Shown: in pieces, positions 1 to 8,721 of the stretch | How positions within the stretch are numbered: position 1 is the stretch's first letter | How the letters are laid out: each line of letters begins with the position of its first letter | Notes under the pieces: model-generated | What the model saw: only the letters and a program-made list of their open reading frames with translations | What the model was told of the DNA's origin: nothing | Database searches by the model: none | Made by a program: the position numbers and the translations under genes | NCBI GenBank assembly: GCA_003165075.1 | Contig: PLSM01000125.1 | Location: forward strand, 1 to 49,983 | From: Acidobacteriaceae bacterium | GTDB lineage: Bacteria > Acidobacteriota > Terriglobia > Terriglobales > Acidobacteriaceae | Direction: 5' to 3' | DNA length: 49,983 nucleotides

Positions 1-111
1 ATTTCCAATTAAAGGAAAGAGCGACCTGGGGGAGTTCCTGTATGATCGTCGGGCTCGGGTGCGCCCGGGATAACTTCCCCCCAACACAATCCAAACTGGA
101 GGACGATCGAA

Positions 112-390
112 ATGAAATTCATGACGACGTGGAGTTTCGACTCCGCAGCACTACCGGAAGCTGCCGAGCGGTTCCTGGCCGGCGTGGGTGCGCCTGAGGA
201 AGGCACTACGCTGCTGGGCCGCTGGCACAACGTGGACCTGAGCGGCGGTTTCGCGCTGTTCGAATCGGACAACCCCGCGGCCCTCTACAAGGGCGCCGCA
301 AAATGGGCGGACCTGCTGTCGTTCAACACCGTCGCAGTGATTGAGGACGAAGCGGCCGGAGTGGCGCTCGCCAGTGTCTTCAAGAAATAA
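112..390 (+). CDS. DUF3303 domain-containing small protein
   Basis: This 92-residue protein opens MKFMTTWSF and reads as a single small ferredoxin-like alpha/beta domain of the DUF3303 type. Family members share the MKFMxTW opening and a central run of the form GRWHxxD...GFALFESD, both present here. The start follows a clear GGAGGACG ribosome site about 7 bases upstream. No signal peptide or membrane segment is visible, so it is probably cytoplasmic. The function of the family is unknown to me. A hairpin repeat and then a secreted protein gene follow on the same strand; the 120-base gap gives no firm sign of an operon. Confidence 0.75.
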   Translation: MKFMTTWSFDSAALPEAAERFLAGVGAPEEGTTLLGRWHNVDLSGGFALFESDNPAALYKGAAKWADLLSFNTVAVIEDEAAGVALASVFKK

Positions 391-409
391 TTGCCGATCG
401 GCTGCTATC

Positions 410-433
410 CCAGGTCCCAAAAACGGGATCTGG
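410..433. repeat. CCAGGTCC-type hairpin repeat, copy 1
   Basis: Arms CCAGGTCCC (410-418) and GGGATCTGG (425-433) pair with one G-T wobble around the loop AAAAAC, and GGCACCC follows directly. There is no T-run, so this is not a standard intrinsic terminator. A related hairpin with the same outer arm lies at 1521-1567, which suggests a dispersed REP-like family. It lies between two same-strand genes. Confidence 0.5.
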
Positions 434-510
434 GGCACCCGGCGTATCATGGTGCCACTTTTGAGATCCAGCATGGAATTTCAATTCGCAGAAAGAGAGG
501 TACAACTCAA

Positions 511-1320
511 ATGAAGAAGATTCATCGCTACTTTGCGGTCGTCTTGTTCTCGGCAGGGATACTCTGGGCAGGAAAATCGCTCGCCCAGAGCCCGTTTGAC
601 GGAGCCTGGCGAACAGATTCTTCCAAATACAAACCTGAAACCAAGCCGATGGTGGTTTACATCGCGCAGGGCTGGTACCACTGCGAAAGCTGCGTGCCAT
701 CGTACGCAGTCAAGGCGGACGGTACCGACCAGCCAGTCAGCGATCAGGCCGTTGACACGCTCAGCGTCAAGGAAGTTGACGCCAAGTCCGTCGCCATCGC
801 CGGGAAGAAGGATGGAAAAGCTGTGTACGAAATGACCGTCACTGTGTCTGCAGACGGCAAGACCCTGAACGTAAAGGGCCTCAGCCATCCGCCCAACAGT
901 GGAGAGGCTATCAACTTTACCAGCACTTCCAAGCGGGTTGGCAAACTGCCCTCTGGTGTTCACGCAACCTCGGGCCAATGGCAGGAGGTCAAGTCCGGAG
1001 CCAGCGAAAACGGCCTGATGACCACCTACAAAACCAAGGGGGATGAACTGACCCTGACGAGACCAACCGGCGAAACCTACACAGCGAACTTCGACGGGAA
1101 GGAGTACCCGGTCAAGGGTTCCTATGCCTATGACACAGTCTCCCTCAAGCGCCTCGGGGACCGCTCCTTTGAAGAAACCGACAAACTGAAAGGCAACGTC
1201 ATTGAAATCGACACCTGGACTGTTTCAAGCGATGGCAAGACCCTGACTGTGGTTGCAGTTGAGAAGCCAAGCGATCGCAAGTCGACCGATGTCATGACCA
1301 AGGCGCCGGAAAAGAAGTAA
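511..1320 (+). CDS. secreted protein of unknown function
   Basis: The frame is open from 391, but the ATG at 511 is preferred because it follows an AGAGAGG ribosome site and begins a typical Sec signal peptide: MKKIHR, a hydrophobic stretch to about residue 20, then a probable cut after SLAQ. The mature part (about 245 residues) is polar and beta-rich. Two similar halves each carry phrases such as VSADGKTLNV and VSSDGKTLTV, suggesting an internally duplicated lipocalin-like or immunoglobulin-like fold. Two cysteines sit close together (CESC, near residue 55). I do not recognise a catalytic motif. It is likely periplasmic or outer-membrane associated; the role is unknown. Confidence 0.7.
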   Translation: MKKIHRYFAVVLFSAGILWAGKSLAQSPFDGAWRTDSSKYKPETKPMVVYIAQGWYHCESCVPSYAVKADGTDQPVSDQAVDTLSVKEVDAKSVAIAGKKDGKAVYEMTVTVSADGKTLNVKGLSHPPNSGEAINFTSTSKRVGKLPSGVHATSGQWQEVKSGASENGLMTTYKTKGDELTLTRPTGETYTANFDGKEYPVKGSYAYDTVSLKRLGDRSFEETDKLKGNVIEIDTWTVSSDGKTLTVVAVEKPSDRKSTDVMTKAPEKK

Positions 1321-1663
1321 TTGAGCGCCGATGCTATCTCATGCGTCGATCCCGCCCCGTTCCACGTGACGGGATCCAAATCAAGCCAACGTGCCCGATT
1401 GTTTCAAGGACTGTGAAGACTGTTGAACCCGTTGCACCGCCCCTCCCCCCTGTCCTCCTCGAGATCAGTAGGGCGTGGCCCGGGTCCTCTTTGAATGAAA
1501 TGAACTGAAACAGGGATACCCCAGGTCCGCCCTGAGTTTGTCGAAAGGTCAGGATTTTCGGACCTGGGACACCTAGCGAGAATAACAAGTAAATTATTTA
1601 TCAATACTTTCCGTAGCGTTGTCTCATCCATTACTTGAGCAAAGCCTTGTCTGCAACGAGGGC
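1321..1663. other. intergenic region between convergent genes
   Basis: This stretch lies between the secreted protein gene and the convergent MoaD-like gene. It holds the nested hairpin at 1521-1567. Otherwise I see no credible gene or terminator; short open frames here lack ribosome sites and family features. Confidence 0.5.
1521..1567. repeat. CCAGGTCC-type hairpin repeat, copy 2 (nested)
   Basis: Outer arms CCAGGTCCG (1521-1529) and CGGACCTGG (1559-1567) are perfect inverted repeats. Inside them CCTGA (1531-1535) pairs with TCAGG (1549-1553). The right arm is followed by GACACC, resembling the GGCACCC after copy 1. No T-run follows. It could stop transcription between the convergent genes, but it is better described as a dispersed palindrome. 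Confidence 0.5.
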
Positions 1664-1978
1664 TTAGCCGCCTGCGATTGCACCGATAATCAGGAGCGGC
1701 TCTTTTCCGGCGGCAACCGGGTCGGGCAGAGGTGCGTCGGGCGAATCGTGCGACAGGTCCTCTTCGCAGGCGAAGAAGCGCAGGAATGGGCGGCGTTTTT
1801 GGGTGTCGTGGTCGCGGATGGTGCCGCACAGCATGGGGTAGCGGGCCTCCAGCGCATCCAGCACGGTGCACAGCGTGACCGGCGCGGCAACCTGGAGCGT
1901 GACTTCGCCATCGACCCGCGCCAAGTTGCGCAAGTGGTAGGGGAGGAGTACGCGGATTGTGGCGACTGGATTGGACAT
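1664..1978 (-). CDS. MoaD/ThiS-family ubiquitin-like sulfur carrier
   Basis: This 104-residue protein has the beta-grasp pattern of the MoaD/ThiS superfamily: an opening strand ([14 protein letters not shown]), a central helix around LDALEARYP, and a C-terminus ending in GAIAGG. The free terminal Gly-Gly is the feature that, in MoaD and ThiS, is adenylated and thiocarboxylated to carry sulfur for molybdopterin or thiazole synthesis. No moaE, moeB or thi gene is nearby. The nearest same-strand gene, 265 bases upstream, encodes an Asp-box beta-propeller, a neighbour I recall seeing with such carriers elsewhere. The carrier may therefore serve something other than cofactor synthesis. The fold call is firm; the pathway is not. 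Confidence 0.8.
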   Translation of the reverse strand: MSNPVATIRVLLPYHLRNLARVDGEVTLQVAAPVTLCTVLDALEARYPMLCGTIRDHDTQKRRPFLRFFACEEDLSHDSPDAPLPDPVAAGKEPLLIIGAIAGG

Positions 1979-2243
1979 ATAACCTTAGTGTTTATAGCCT
2001 AGTATGCCTGATTGTTAAAGATCTAGATGAATGTCTTTGACCTTCCGCCCTTTCCGTAAAGAATCACCCCGCGGACGAAAACCCTCCTGTGGAAAACTCC
2101 GGAGGAAACGTGGAAAAATGGGGACCCTGAGTTGAGGTTTGTGGAATCCCACCCTTGCGACGAGAAGCAAGAACGTCGCAGGAGTGGGGGCACCCGAAGG
2201 TCTCTTGAAGGCTAGGAAATGCGCTAAGGCCAGGACGCTGCAA

Positions 2244-3359
2244 TCACGGCAGGGTCTGCACCTCGACTGAGAGGACCGTGGGCAGGTCGTGGACAATGGC
2301 GGACCACGAGTCGCCGCCGTCGGGCGAGACATAGACCTGGCCGCCGGTGGTGCCGAAGTAGACGCCGCATGTGTCGAGCTTGTCGACCGACATGGCGTCG
2401 CGCAGCACGTTTACATAGCAGTCGCTCTGCGGCAGGCCCCTGGTGAGCGGCTCCCACTCGTTGCCGCCGGTGCGGCTGCGAAAGACCTGCAGCTTGCCCT
2501 CGAGGGGAAAGTGCTCGGAGTCGCTCTTGATGGGCACGACAAACACCGTCTCCGGCTCGTGGGCGTGGACGTCAATCGCAAAGCCGAAGTCGGTGGGCAG
2601 GTTGCCGCTGACCTCGCGCCAGTTGTCGCCGGCGTCGTCGCTGCGCATTACATCCCAGTGCTTCTGCATGAAAAGGACGCCGGGACGGTCGGGGTGCATG
2701 GCGACGTGGTGCACGCAATGGCCTACTTCAGCGGTGGGGTCGGGAATCATGTTCGACACCAGGCCTTTATTGATGGGCTTCCAGTTCTTGCCGCCGTCAT
2801 CGGAGCGGAATGCGCCCGCCGCGGAGATGGCGATGTACATCCGCTGAGGGTTGCTGGGATCGAGGATGATGGTGTGGAGGCACATGCCGCCCGCGCCCGG
2901 CTGCCACTGGGGCCCCGTGCCGTGCTCGCGCAGACCGCGCATTTCTTCCCAATTCGCACCACCGTCGGTGGAACGGAAGATGGCCGCATCCTCCACGCCC
3001 GCGTAAACCGTTTGCGCATCAGTGAGCGACGGCTCAAGGTGCCATACACGCTTGAACTCCCAGGGGTGCGGCGTGCCGTCGTACCACATGTGCGTGCCGG
3101 GCACTCCGGCGTAGGTGAACTTGTTGCCGCCGGGCGCCCAGGTCTTTCCGCCGTCGCTGGAGCACTGGAGCACCTGCCCAAACCAGCCGCTCGACTGCGA
3201 CGCATAGAGCCGGTCGGGGTCCACCGGCGAACCTTTCACGTGGTAAATTTCCCAGCCCGGAAAATGGGGACCGCTTACCTCCCACTTCTTCCGTTTGCCG
3301 TCCGAGGTAAGAATGAACGCACCCTTGCGCGTCCCGACCAAAACACGCACCTTACTCAT
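2244..3359 (-). CDS. Asp-box (BNR/sortilin-type) beta-propeller protein
   Basis: The start is placed at ATG 3359 (MSKVRVLVG), the usual beginning of this family, although the frame stays open to 3449. The 371-residue product holds at least five Asp-boxes of the form S-x-D-x-G-x-x-[33 protein letters not shown] and SPDGGDSW. This predicts a six- or seven-bladed propeller of the sialidase/VPS10 type. No signal peptide is visible, so it may be cytoplasmic, unusual for true sialidases, and no sialidase arginine triad is evident. Databases often label such proteins exo-alpha-sialidase or glycosyl hydrolase; I would not assign an enzyme activity. The MoaD/ThiS-like gene lies downstream on the same strand. 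Confidence 0.75.
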   Translation of the reverse strand: MSKVRVLVGTRKGAFILTSDGKRKKWEVSGPHFPGWEIYHVKGSPVDPDRLYASQSSGWFGQVLQCSSDGGKTWAPGGNKFTYAGVPGTHMWYDGTPHPWEFKRVWHLEPSLTDAQTVYAGVEDAAIFRSTDGGANWEEMRGLREHGTGPQWQPGAGGMCLHTIILDPSNPQRMYIAISAAGAFRSDDGGKNWKPINKGLVSNMIPDPTAEVGHCVHHVAMHPDRPGVLFMQKHWDVMRSDDAGDNWREVSGNLPTDFGFAIDVHAHEPETVFVVPIKSDSEHFPLEGKLQVFRSRTGGNEWEPLTRGLPQSDCYVNVLRDAMSVDKLDTCGVYFGTTGGQVYVSPDGGDSWSAIVHDLPTVLSVEVQTLP

Positions 3360-3557
3360 TGGCTGCCGCCTCCTCTGTTGAAGCTTCCGCCGGGGGAATT
3401 GGCGGAGGTAGTTCTCGGCATTCTTCCCTAATCGGATTGCAAAACGCAAGCGATTTTTTTTGAGGACCGGCGCGCGAAGGGCCGCTGCCTCGCCGAGCCA
3501 TGACGCCGCAAGCAGCTTCTGCTTGAGAGCGCTGCTTTAAACTCAAAGCTGGACCCG

Positions 3558-4568
3558 ATGATGATCAGACTCTTTGGCGGAAAAGATGACGGGCAGGACC
3601 CTGCGGAGGCGGAGAACGCTTCCGGCGCGGAGACTGGAGCGGAATTGGGGGCCAAGCCTGGCTTTTTCAGCCGCTTGAAGCAAGCCGTTACACGCACCCG
3701 CGAATCCTTTTCGTCCCGCATTGGCGACATTGTCGCCCTGACCCGGACGGTGGACGAAGCCGCCCTGGAAGACCTTGAAACGGCGCTGCTTACCAGCGAT
3801 ATAGGCGTCCAAACCACGACCGAAATCCTGGATGCGCTGCGGGAACGGGCGCTGCGCCAGGCCATCGAAGGCGGCGAGGAACTCCGCACACTGCTGAAGG
3901 CCCAGATTCAGGCCATCCTGGAAGCTCCACAGCACCCAGCCCAGGCTCCGGCTGCGCCGCCCAGAGTCACATTTCTGGTGGGAGTGAATGGGACAGGCAA
4001 GACCACCTCGGCGGGCAAACTGGCCGCGTGGTACCGCGCACGGAAGCGCACCGTTTTGCTGTGCGCCGCCGACACGTTTCGCGCCGCTGCAATCGAGCAG
4101 TTGGAAGTGTGGGCCTCGCGCAGCGGGGTGGAGATGATCAAGACCAGGCACGGCGGCGACCCGGCGGCAGTGCTGTTCGACGCCATTACCGCGGCCAAGG
4201 CGCGCGCAACAGACGAACTGATTGTGGATACAGCAGGCCGCCTGCACACCAAGAGCGGCCTGATGGATGAGCTGGACAAGATGCGCCGTACCGCCGCCCG
4301 CCTCATCCCCGGCGCGCCGCACGAAGTGCTGCTGGTGATGGATGCGACCACAGGCCAGAATGGTTTGCAGCAGGCGCGGCAGTTTACCGAGGCCGCCGGA
4401 GTGACGGGGATTGTGCTGACCAAGCTCGACGGCACCGCCAAGGGCGGCATCGCGGTGGCGATTGCCCGGGAACTGAACCTGCCGGTGTGCTTTGTGGGAG
4501 TGGGCGAACAGATGACGGATTTGCTGGAGTTTTCGCCTGCTGATTTTGTGGACGCGTTGCTGGACTGA
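3558..4568 (+). CDS. ftsY: signal recognition particle receptor FtsY
   Basis: FtsY docks SRP-ribosome complexes at the inner membrane and, with Ffh, uses GTP to hand nascent membrane proteins to SecYEG. The 336-residue product has a short acidic N-terminus (about 30 residues), an N-domain helical bundle to about residue 125, and an SRP-type GTPase domain. The P-loop GVNGTGKTT lies near residue 142, DTAGR near 220 and TKLDGTAKGG near 290. The long acidic A-domain of E. coli FtsY is missing, as in many bacteria. Two adjacent ATGs (3558, 3561) could start it; the ribosome site is weak for both. ribD follows 88 bases downstream. Confidence 0.96.
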   Translation: MMIRLFGGKDDGQDPAEAENASGAETGAELGAKPGFFSRLKQAVTRTRESFSSRIGDIVALTRTVDEAALEDLETALLTSDIGVQTTTEILDALRERALRQAIEGGEELRTLLKAQIQAILEAPQHPAQAPAAPPRVTFLVGVNGTGKTTSAGKLAAWYRARKRTVLLCAADTFRAAAIEQLEVWASRSGVEMIKTRHGGDPAAVLFDAITAAKARATDELIVDTAGRLHTKSGLMDELDKMRRTAARLIPGAPHEVLLVMDATTGQNGLQQARQFTEAAGVTGIVLTKLDGTAKGGIAVAIARELNLPVCFVGVGEQMTDLLEFSPADFVDALLD

Positions 4569-4656
4569 CGGCTTGCAGTAAGGGCGCTATGCTCTGCGGC
4601 ATGGAGGCGGGCGGGTTACACTTCTTGCGGCCGCGAAGCTCCTGGGACCTCTACAT

Positions 4657-5829
4657 ATGAACGCAATGGATCAAGACCGGTACTGGATGCAACGGGCGCT
4701 GGAACTGGCGCGGCGCGGCATTGCGGTGTGCTCGCCCAACCCGGTGGTGGGTTGCGTGATTCTGGATCGCGCCGGGCAGGTGGTGGGCGAAGGCTGGCAC
4801 GAGTACGAACTGCTGGAGCACGCCGAGGTTGTGGCGCTGAAGGTGGCAGCGCAGCACGCAGGAGAACGCCTGCGCGGCGGCACAGCGTATGTGACCCTGG
4901 AACCCTGCAACCACACGGGCCGCACCGGGCCCTGCACGGAAGCGCTGATTGCCGCCGGACTGGGCCGCGTGGTGGCTGCCACGGCGGACCCCAATCCCGC
5001 TGTGGCCGGACACGGGGCAGACCGGCTGCGTGAGGCGGGGATTGAAGTTGCGCTGGGCGTTTGCCAGACTGAAGCACGGCGGCTCAACGAGGGATTTGCG
5101 CGCTGGAGCCAGCATCGGCGTCCGCTGGTGCTGATGAAGGTGGCGATGACCCTGGATGGCCGCATCGGACCGCCTCCCGGCCGGCATACCGCGCGCGAGC
5201 CCTACTGGATTACCTGCGAGGCCGCACGGGCGGCGGTGCAGCCGCTGCGCTGGCAGGCCGATGCAGCGTTGACCGGCATCGACACGGTCCTGGCGGACGA
5301 TCCCATGCTGACGGACCGCAGCGGCCTGCGCCGCAGGCGGCCTCTGCAGCGCATTGTGCTGGACTCAGCCCTGCGCATGCCGCTGGATTCGAAGATGGTC
5401 CACACCGCCAACCATGACCTGGTGATCTTTACCGTGTCGAAGGACGAGGCACGCATTGCCGAATTGCGGACCCGCGGTGTGCGCATGGAAGTGCTGCCCG
5501 CCGAAGCAGGGCGCGTGCCTCTGGATAAAGTTCTGGATCAGTTGGGAGAGGAAGGCATTTTGACCCTGTTGACTGAAACAGGGACGAGGTTGAACACGGC
5601 GCTGCTGGCGGGCGATATGGTGGACCGCGTTCACCTGTTCGTTTCACCGCAGATCATGGGCTCGGATGCCGTGCCCGCATTCCGCGGCATGGCGAATGCC
5701 ATCCGCATGGCCGAGGTGGAAGTGGAGCGCTACGAGAACGACCTGGGGTTGTGTTCGCTGCTAAGGGATCCGTGGGAGAGACAAGGAACAGTGAACAGTG
5801 ATCAGAGAACAGTGATCAGAGAACAGTGA
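4657..5829 (+). CDS. ribD: bifunctional riboflavin biosynthesis protein RibD (deaminase/reductase)
   Basis: RibD performs two consecutive steps of riboflavin synthesis: deamination of the pyrimidine from GTP cyclohydrolase II, then NADPH-dependent reduction of its ribose. The N-terminal cytidine-deaminase-like domain shows SPNPVVGCV, the zinc/catalytic HAEVVAL motif and the zinc ligands in PCNHTGRTGPC. The C-terminal reductase domain begins near VLMKVAMTLDGRI and includes WITCEAAR and TGIDTVLADDPMLT. At 390 residues it is slightly long because the last dozen codons run into a tandem repeat at 5784-5867, giving a probably non-functional tail. ATG 4657 or 4666 could start it; neither has a strong ribosome site. 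The other rib genes are not in the window. Confidence 0.95.
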   Translation: MNAMDQDRYWMQRALELARRGIAVCSPNPVVGCVILDRAGQVVGEGWHEYELLEHAEVVALKVAAQHAGERLRGGTAYVTLEPCNHTGRTGPCTEALIAAGLGRVVAATADPNPAVAGHGADRLREAGIEVALGVCQTEARRLNEGFARWSQHRRPLVLMKVAMTLDGRIGPPPGRHTAREPYWITCEAARAAVQPLRWQADAALTGIDTVLADDPMLTDRSGLRRRRPLQRIVLDSALRMPLDSKMVHTANHDLVIFTVSKDEARIAELRTRGVRMEVLPAEAGRVPLDKVLDQLGEEGILTLLTETGTRLNTALLAGDMVDRVHLFVSPQIMGSDAVPAFRGMANAIRMAEVEVERYENDLGLCSLLRDPWERQGTVNSDQRTVIREQ

Positions 5830-5867
5830 TCAGTGATCAGTGAACAGAGATTAGGGAACAGGGATTG
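5784..5867. repeat. ACAGTGATCAG tandem tract at the 3' end of ribD
   Basis: Imperfect copies of GTGATCAGAGAACA (14 bases, e.g. from 5798 and 5812) and GTGATCA/GTGAACA (7 bases) follow one another, then decay into GAGATTAGGGAACAGGGATT. The tract overlaps the last codons of ribD and supplies its stop codon. I remember similar tracts from other acidobacterial genomes. The unit length is far too short and irregular for CRISPR. Confidence 0.7.
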
Positions 5868-5949
5868 GTGAGATGCGAGGTGTGGATCCTGTCTTGTCTC
5901 GGGTTTATGAAGACTCACGACAGAACAGTGGAGGCTGAAGGCTTGCCTC

Positions 5950-5955
5950 TATAAT
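5950..5955 (+). promoter_or_regulatory. possible -10 box for apt
   Basis: A perfect TATAAT lies about 95 bases before the apt start, in the stretch after the ribD tandem repeat. There is no convincing TTGACA-like box 17 bases upstream, so the call rests on the -10 alone. Confidence 0.3.
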
Positions 5956-6048
5956 CTATAGGGAAGTGGACTTGCGTGCCTGCCGGTTCCTCTCCCATAA
6001 ATCCATTCCAGCTTCATTTTGAAGCGAAAACCAGGAGCGAGCGGAAGC

Positions 6049-6597
6049 ATGCCTGAAAAAAGCAAGCCCATCAACGTGGAAGCCCTGAAGGCGCTGGTGC
6101 GCACGGTGCCCGATTTTCCCAAGCCGGGGATTCTGTTCTACGACATCACCACGCTCCTGAAAGACAAGGTGGGCTTTGCGCAGCTGATTGACGCGCTGGC
6201 GGCACACTATATCGAGCGCAAGATCGACCTGGTGCTGGGCATCGAAGCGCGGGGATTCATCTTTGGGCCAGCCCTGGCCTACCGCCTGAATGCGGGGTTT
6301 GTGCCGGTGCGCAAGCCGCGGAAATTGCCCGCTCCTGTGGCGCGCGTGACCTACGACCTGGAATATGGCTCCGACACGCTGGAGATTCACGTGGACGCGA
6401 TCCAGCCGGGACAGCGCGTGGTGCTGGTGGACGACCTGCTGGCTACCGGCGGCACGATGGAGGCCACCGTGAAGCTGGTGAAACAGTTGGGCGGAGAGAT
6501 TGCCGGGCTGGGCTTTGCGGTCGAGTTGGACTTTTTGAAAGGCCGCGACCGTTTCACGGAGTACGACGTCTTCAGCCTGCTGCACTACGACGAGTAG
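6049..6597 (+). CDS. apt: adenine phosphoribosyltransferase
   Basis: Apt salvages adenine: adenine plus PRPP gives AMP and pyrophosphate in the cytoplasm. The 182-residue product has the family opening [21 protein letters not shown], the IEARGFIFG motif and the PRPP-binding loop [13 protein letters not shown], all in the expected order and spacing. The frame is open from a TTG at 6019, but ATG 6049 (MPEKSKP) is chosen because AGGAG and GGAAG sequences precede it and the length then fits the family. It converges with the GH43 gene, 33 bases away. A TATAAT box at 5950 may drive it separately from ribD. Confidence 0.95.
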   Translation: MPEKSKPINVEALKALVRTVPDFPKPGILFYDITTLLKDKVGFAQLIDALAAHYIERKIDLVLGIEARGFIFGPALAYRLNAGFVPVRKPRKLPAPVARVTYDLEYGSDTLEIHVDAIQPGQRVVLVDDLLATGGTMEATVKLVKQLGGEIAGLGFAVELDFLKGRDRFTEYDVFSLLHYDE

Positions 6598-6630
6598 AGG
6601 GCGAGGATGCGAGTGCGTTCTCGCGTGCCC

Positions 6631-7782
6631 TCAATCTTCCGGCGGGAGAGCAGCCCCGGTGCAAGGATCGATTTTGAGGGGATTGGGATCTTTCTTTTTG
6701 GGCCATAGATAGGGCTTTTTGTCCTGGGAAGAAGGCCCGGAACCCACGCGCACCGTAAGGCTCCATTCGGGGACATTCGCAATCGGTGCAATATTGCCGT
6801 CGATGTCGAAGAGCAGCGGAGCACTCCAGAACTGAAAGTCGTGGCCTTTGACGCCATCGGGCCTCGATCCCCAGCGATCGGCGATCCAGATGAGCGCGTC
6901 GCCATGGGGTGTGGGAATCCTGGCAATAGAGGCCTGCTGGCCTGCCACGACCGGGTTACGGCCCGGAGGACGGTTAATGTTCTGCCTCTCGGAGTAGGGC
7001 CCCAGCGGCGAGGACGCGACATACACGCGTGCCCCGCTGCCCGCCGAACAGAAGCAGCACGTATTATCGAACAGGGCATAATAGCGGCCGTCATGCTTGA
7101 GCATGGACGTCGCTTCGCAGCCGCGGGCAAGAACATCGCTGACCTGCCCGGTCGATCCCAGAAAATCGGGGCTTAAGCGCTCGACGCGAACCGCGTGATC
7201 CTGCGCGATGGCGGTGTAGATGTAGTAACCGACGCCGTCGTCGTCCACAAAGAGCGTGCCGGCGCCCGGCCTCTGCTCAGCCTGGGTCACTTTCACCCGG
7301 GTGTTCACGATTGTGAAGGGACCCACCGGCGTATCACTGACGGCAACGGCCACCTGGCCATCCCACAGCCGGGGATACCAGTTGTACCAAAGCACATACT
7401 TGTGTGTCCTGGGGTTATAGACGACCGAAGGGTTGTAATGAACTCCATCGGGAGGAGACTTGAGTAATTCGCCTTCGAAGGTCCAATGCTCCAGATCGGG
7501 CGAGCTGTACACGCGGAAGCGGTTGTTGATGCTATAGCCGGCAGTCTTGCCATAGGCTGTTCCATACAGATAATAGCGGCCGTTCGCAAACAGCAGATTG
7601 CCATCATGCGCATCGACGATTGCGCCGGTGACGTCGCGCCGAGGTTCGGTATTGCTGATGGTGACATTGCGAAATTCCGAGTGCCGTGGCGGGGCGCTCC
7701 AAACGGCAGTTGCTGCCGCCATAAAGACCAGAGTGCAGAAGCAGGCAAGAATCCGCACCGGCGGCCGGCTGAGTGCTTTCAT
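6631..7782 (-). CDS. secreted glycoside hydrolase family 43-like enzyme
   Basis: GH43 enzymes are five-bladed beta-propellers that cut arabinan, xylan or galactan side chains. The start at ATG 7782 follows an AGAGGA ribosome site and gives a signal peptide (MKALSRPP, hydrophobic core, cut near VWSAPP). The frame is open further upstream, but without a signal. The 383-residue protein shows a likely catalytic-base segment (VDAHDGNLLF, continuing to YYLYGTAYG), a transition-state Asp region in VHYNPSVVYNP, and a likely acid Glu in CEATSMLKHDGRYY. The pattern is closest in my memory to the exo-beta-1,3-galactanase-like subfamilies (such as GH43_24). A cysteine cluster CCFC follows the acid motif. 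Substrate is uncertain; periplasmic or extracellular location is likely. Confidence 0.8.
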   Translation of the reverse strand: MKALSRPPVRILACFCTLVFMAAATAVWSAPPRHSEFRNVTISNTEPRRDVTGAIVDAHDGNLLFANGRYYLYGTAYGKTAGYSINNRFRVYSSPDLEHWTFEGELLKSPPDGVHYNPSVVYNPRTHKYVLWYNWYPRLWDGQVAVAVSDTPVGPFTIVNTRVKVTQAEQRPGAGTLFVDDDGVGYYIYTAIAQDHAVRVERLSPDFLGSTGQVSDVLARGCEATSMLKHDGRYYALFDNTCCFCSAGSGARVYVASSPLGPYSERQNINRPPGRNPVVAGQQASIARIPTPHGDALIWIADRWGSRPDGVKGHDFQFWSAPLLFDIDGNIAPIANVPEWSLTVRVGSGPSSQDKKPYLWPKKKDPNPLKIDPCTGAALPPED

Positions 7783-7944
7783 GAGGTCATCCTCTTGTGG
7801 TTTCGGTTCGCCGCTATTGTACCGCGCATGAGCAGTACCGCAGGACCAACGGCAAATCCGCGCAAGGAACGGTTCCCTGCCGTGAGAGATGACGGCCTGC
7901 CAGCGTGAACAGATTCCAGTGTGGCGAATTGACAACTGACCAGG

Positions 7945-8721
7945 CTAAGAAGCAGCCCGTTCCGAAGGCTCTTCTTCCCCCTCCGACCCGGCTACCGCCA
8001 CGGGGGTTTCTTCCTGGAGCATTTGCGCGTCGGCAAAGCGGTATCCCACGTAAACATCCGTGAGCAGGTAGATGGGACTGGAAGGATCGTCCTCAATCTT
8101 CTTGCGCAACTGGCGGACGAAGGTGCGCAGGTACTCGACCTCTTCACGGCAATCTGCGCCCCACACGGCGGTGAGCAACTTGGCATAGGTGACGACGCGT
8201 CCGGCGCGGCTCATCAGGCAGTGGAGTATATCGAACTCCTTGCGCGTGAGGTGCACGATCTGGCCTCGCTTGGTGACGGAGCGGCGTGCCGGAGTGAGGC
8301 GGATTTCACCGATCTCGATGGGCGCGTCTTCGGCGCGGGCGGGGGCGTGCACACGGCGATGCGCGGTGCGGATGCGCGCGATAAGCTCGCGAATGCTGAA
8401 GGGCTTAGTCACGTAGTCGTCGGCGCCCTGTTCCAGCGCCTCTACCTTTTCTTCTTCGCCGTCGCGCACGGTGACCATAAGGACCGGCAAGCGCGGAGCG
8501 AAGGCGCGAATGCGGCGCAACGTCTCGATGCCGCCGATGCCCGGCATGTTGATGTCGAGCAGCACGACATCGAAACTGCCGGCGCGAAGCAGTTGCAGAG
8601 CCTCTTCGCCACGCGAAGCTTCAGTCACATGGAAGCCGAGTTCCACAAGCGGGGGCCGAAGCGCCCTGCGAATGGCTGCTTCATCATCGACAACGAGAAC
8701 GCGAATGGCAGGCTGATTCAT
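7945..8721 (-). CDS. OmpR/KdpE-family response regulator
   Basis: A 258-residue DNA-binding response regulator. The receiver domain has the acidic pair D12-D13, the phosphoacceptor D56 in VVLLDINMPG, and the switch lysine in VTKPFS. The C-terminal winged-helix domain (about residues 135-235) carries LTRKEFDILHCLM and VRQLRKKIE, typical of OmpR/PhoB and especially KdpE regulators. An acidic, low-complexity tail of about 25 residues (EGEEEPSE) is extra. Its start overlaps the stop of the histidine kinase by 4 bases (ATGA), so the two are translated together. Likely targets are the divergent barrel gene and the permease, given the direct-repeat elements at 10465, 10594 and 12337. Confidence 0.9.
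   Translation of the reverse strand: MNQPAIRVLVVDDEAAIRRALRPPLVELGFHVTEASRGEEALQLLRAGSFDVVLLDINMPGIGGIETLRRIRAFAPRLPVLMVTVRDGEEEKVEALEQGADDYVTKPFSIRELIARIRTAHRRVHAPARAEDAPIEIGEIRLTPARRSVTKRGQIVHLTRKEFDILHCLMSRAGRVVTYAKLLTAVWGADCREEVEYLRTFVRQLRKKIEDDPSSPIYLLTDVYVGYRFADAQMLQEETPVAVAGSEGEEEPSERAAS

Noticed and set aside
2244..3359. Calling the propeller a sialidase
   Set aside because: Asp-boxes alone do not show sialidase activity; no leader or arginine triad is evident.
2289..3431. Long open frame (380 codons) on the plus strand antisense to the propeller gene
   Set aside because: It mirrors a GC-rich gene with clear Asp-boxes, has no family features and no ribosome site.
5784..5867. Tandem repeat considered as a CRISPR array
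   Set aside because: Units are 7 or 14 bases and contiguous, with no spacers and no cas genes.
6599..6630. Hairpin between the convergent apt and GH43 genes (GGGC/GCCC and GCGAG/CTCGC)
   Set aside because: Stem is interrupted and no T-run follows; too weak to call a terminator.
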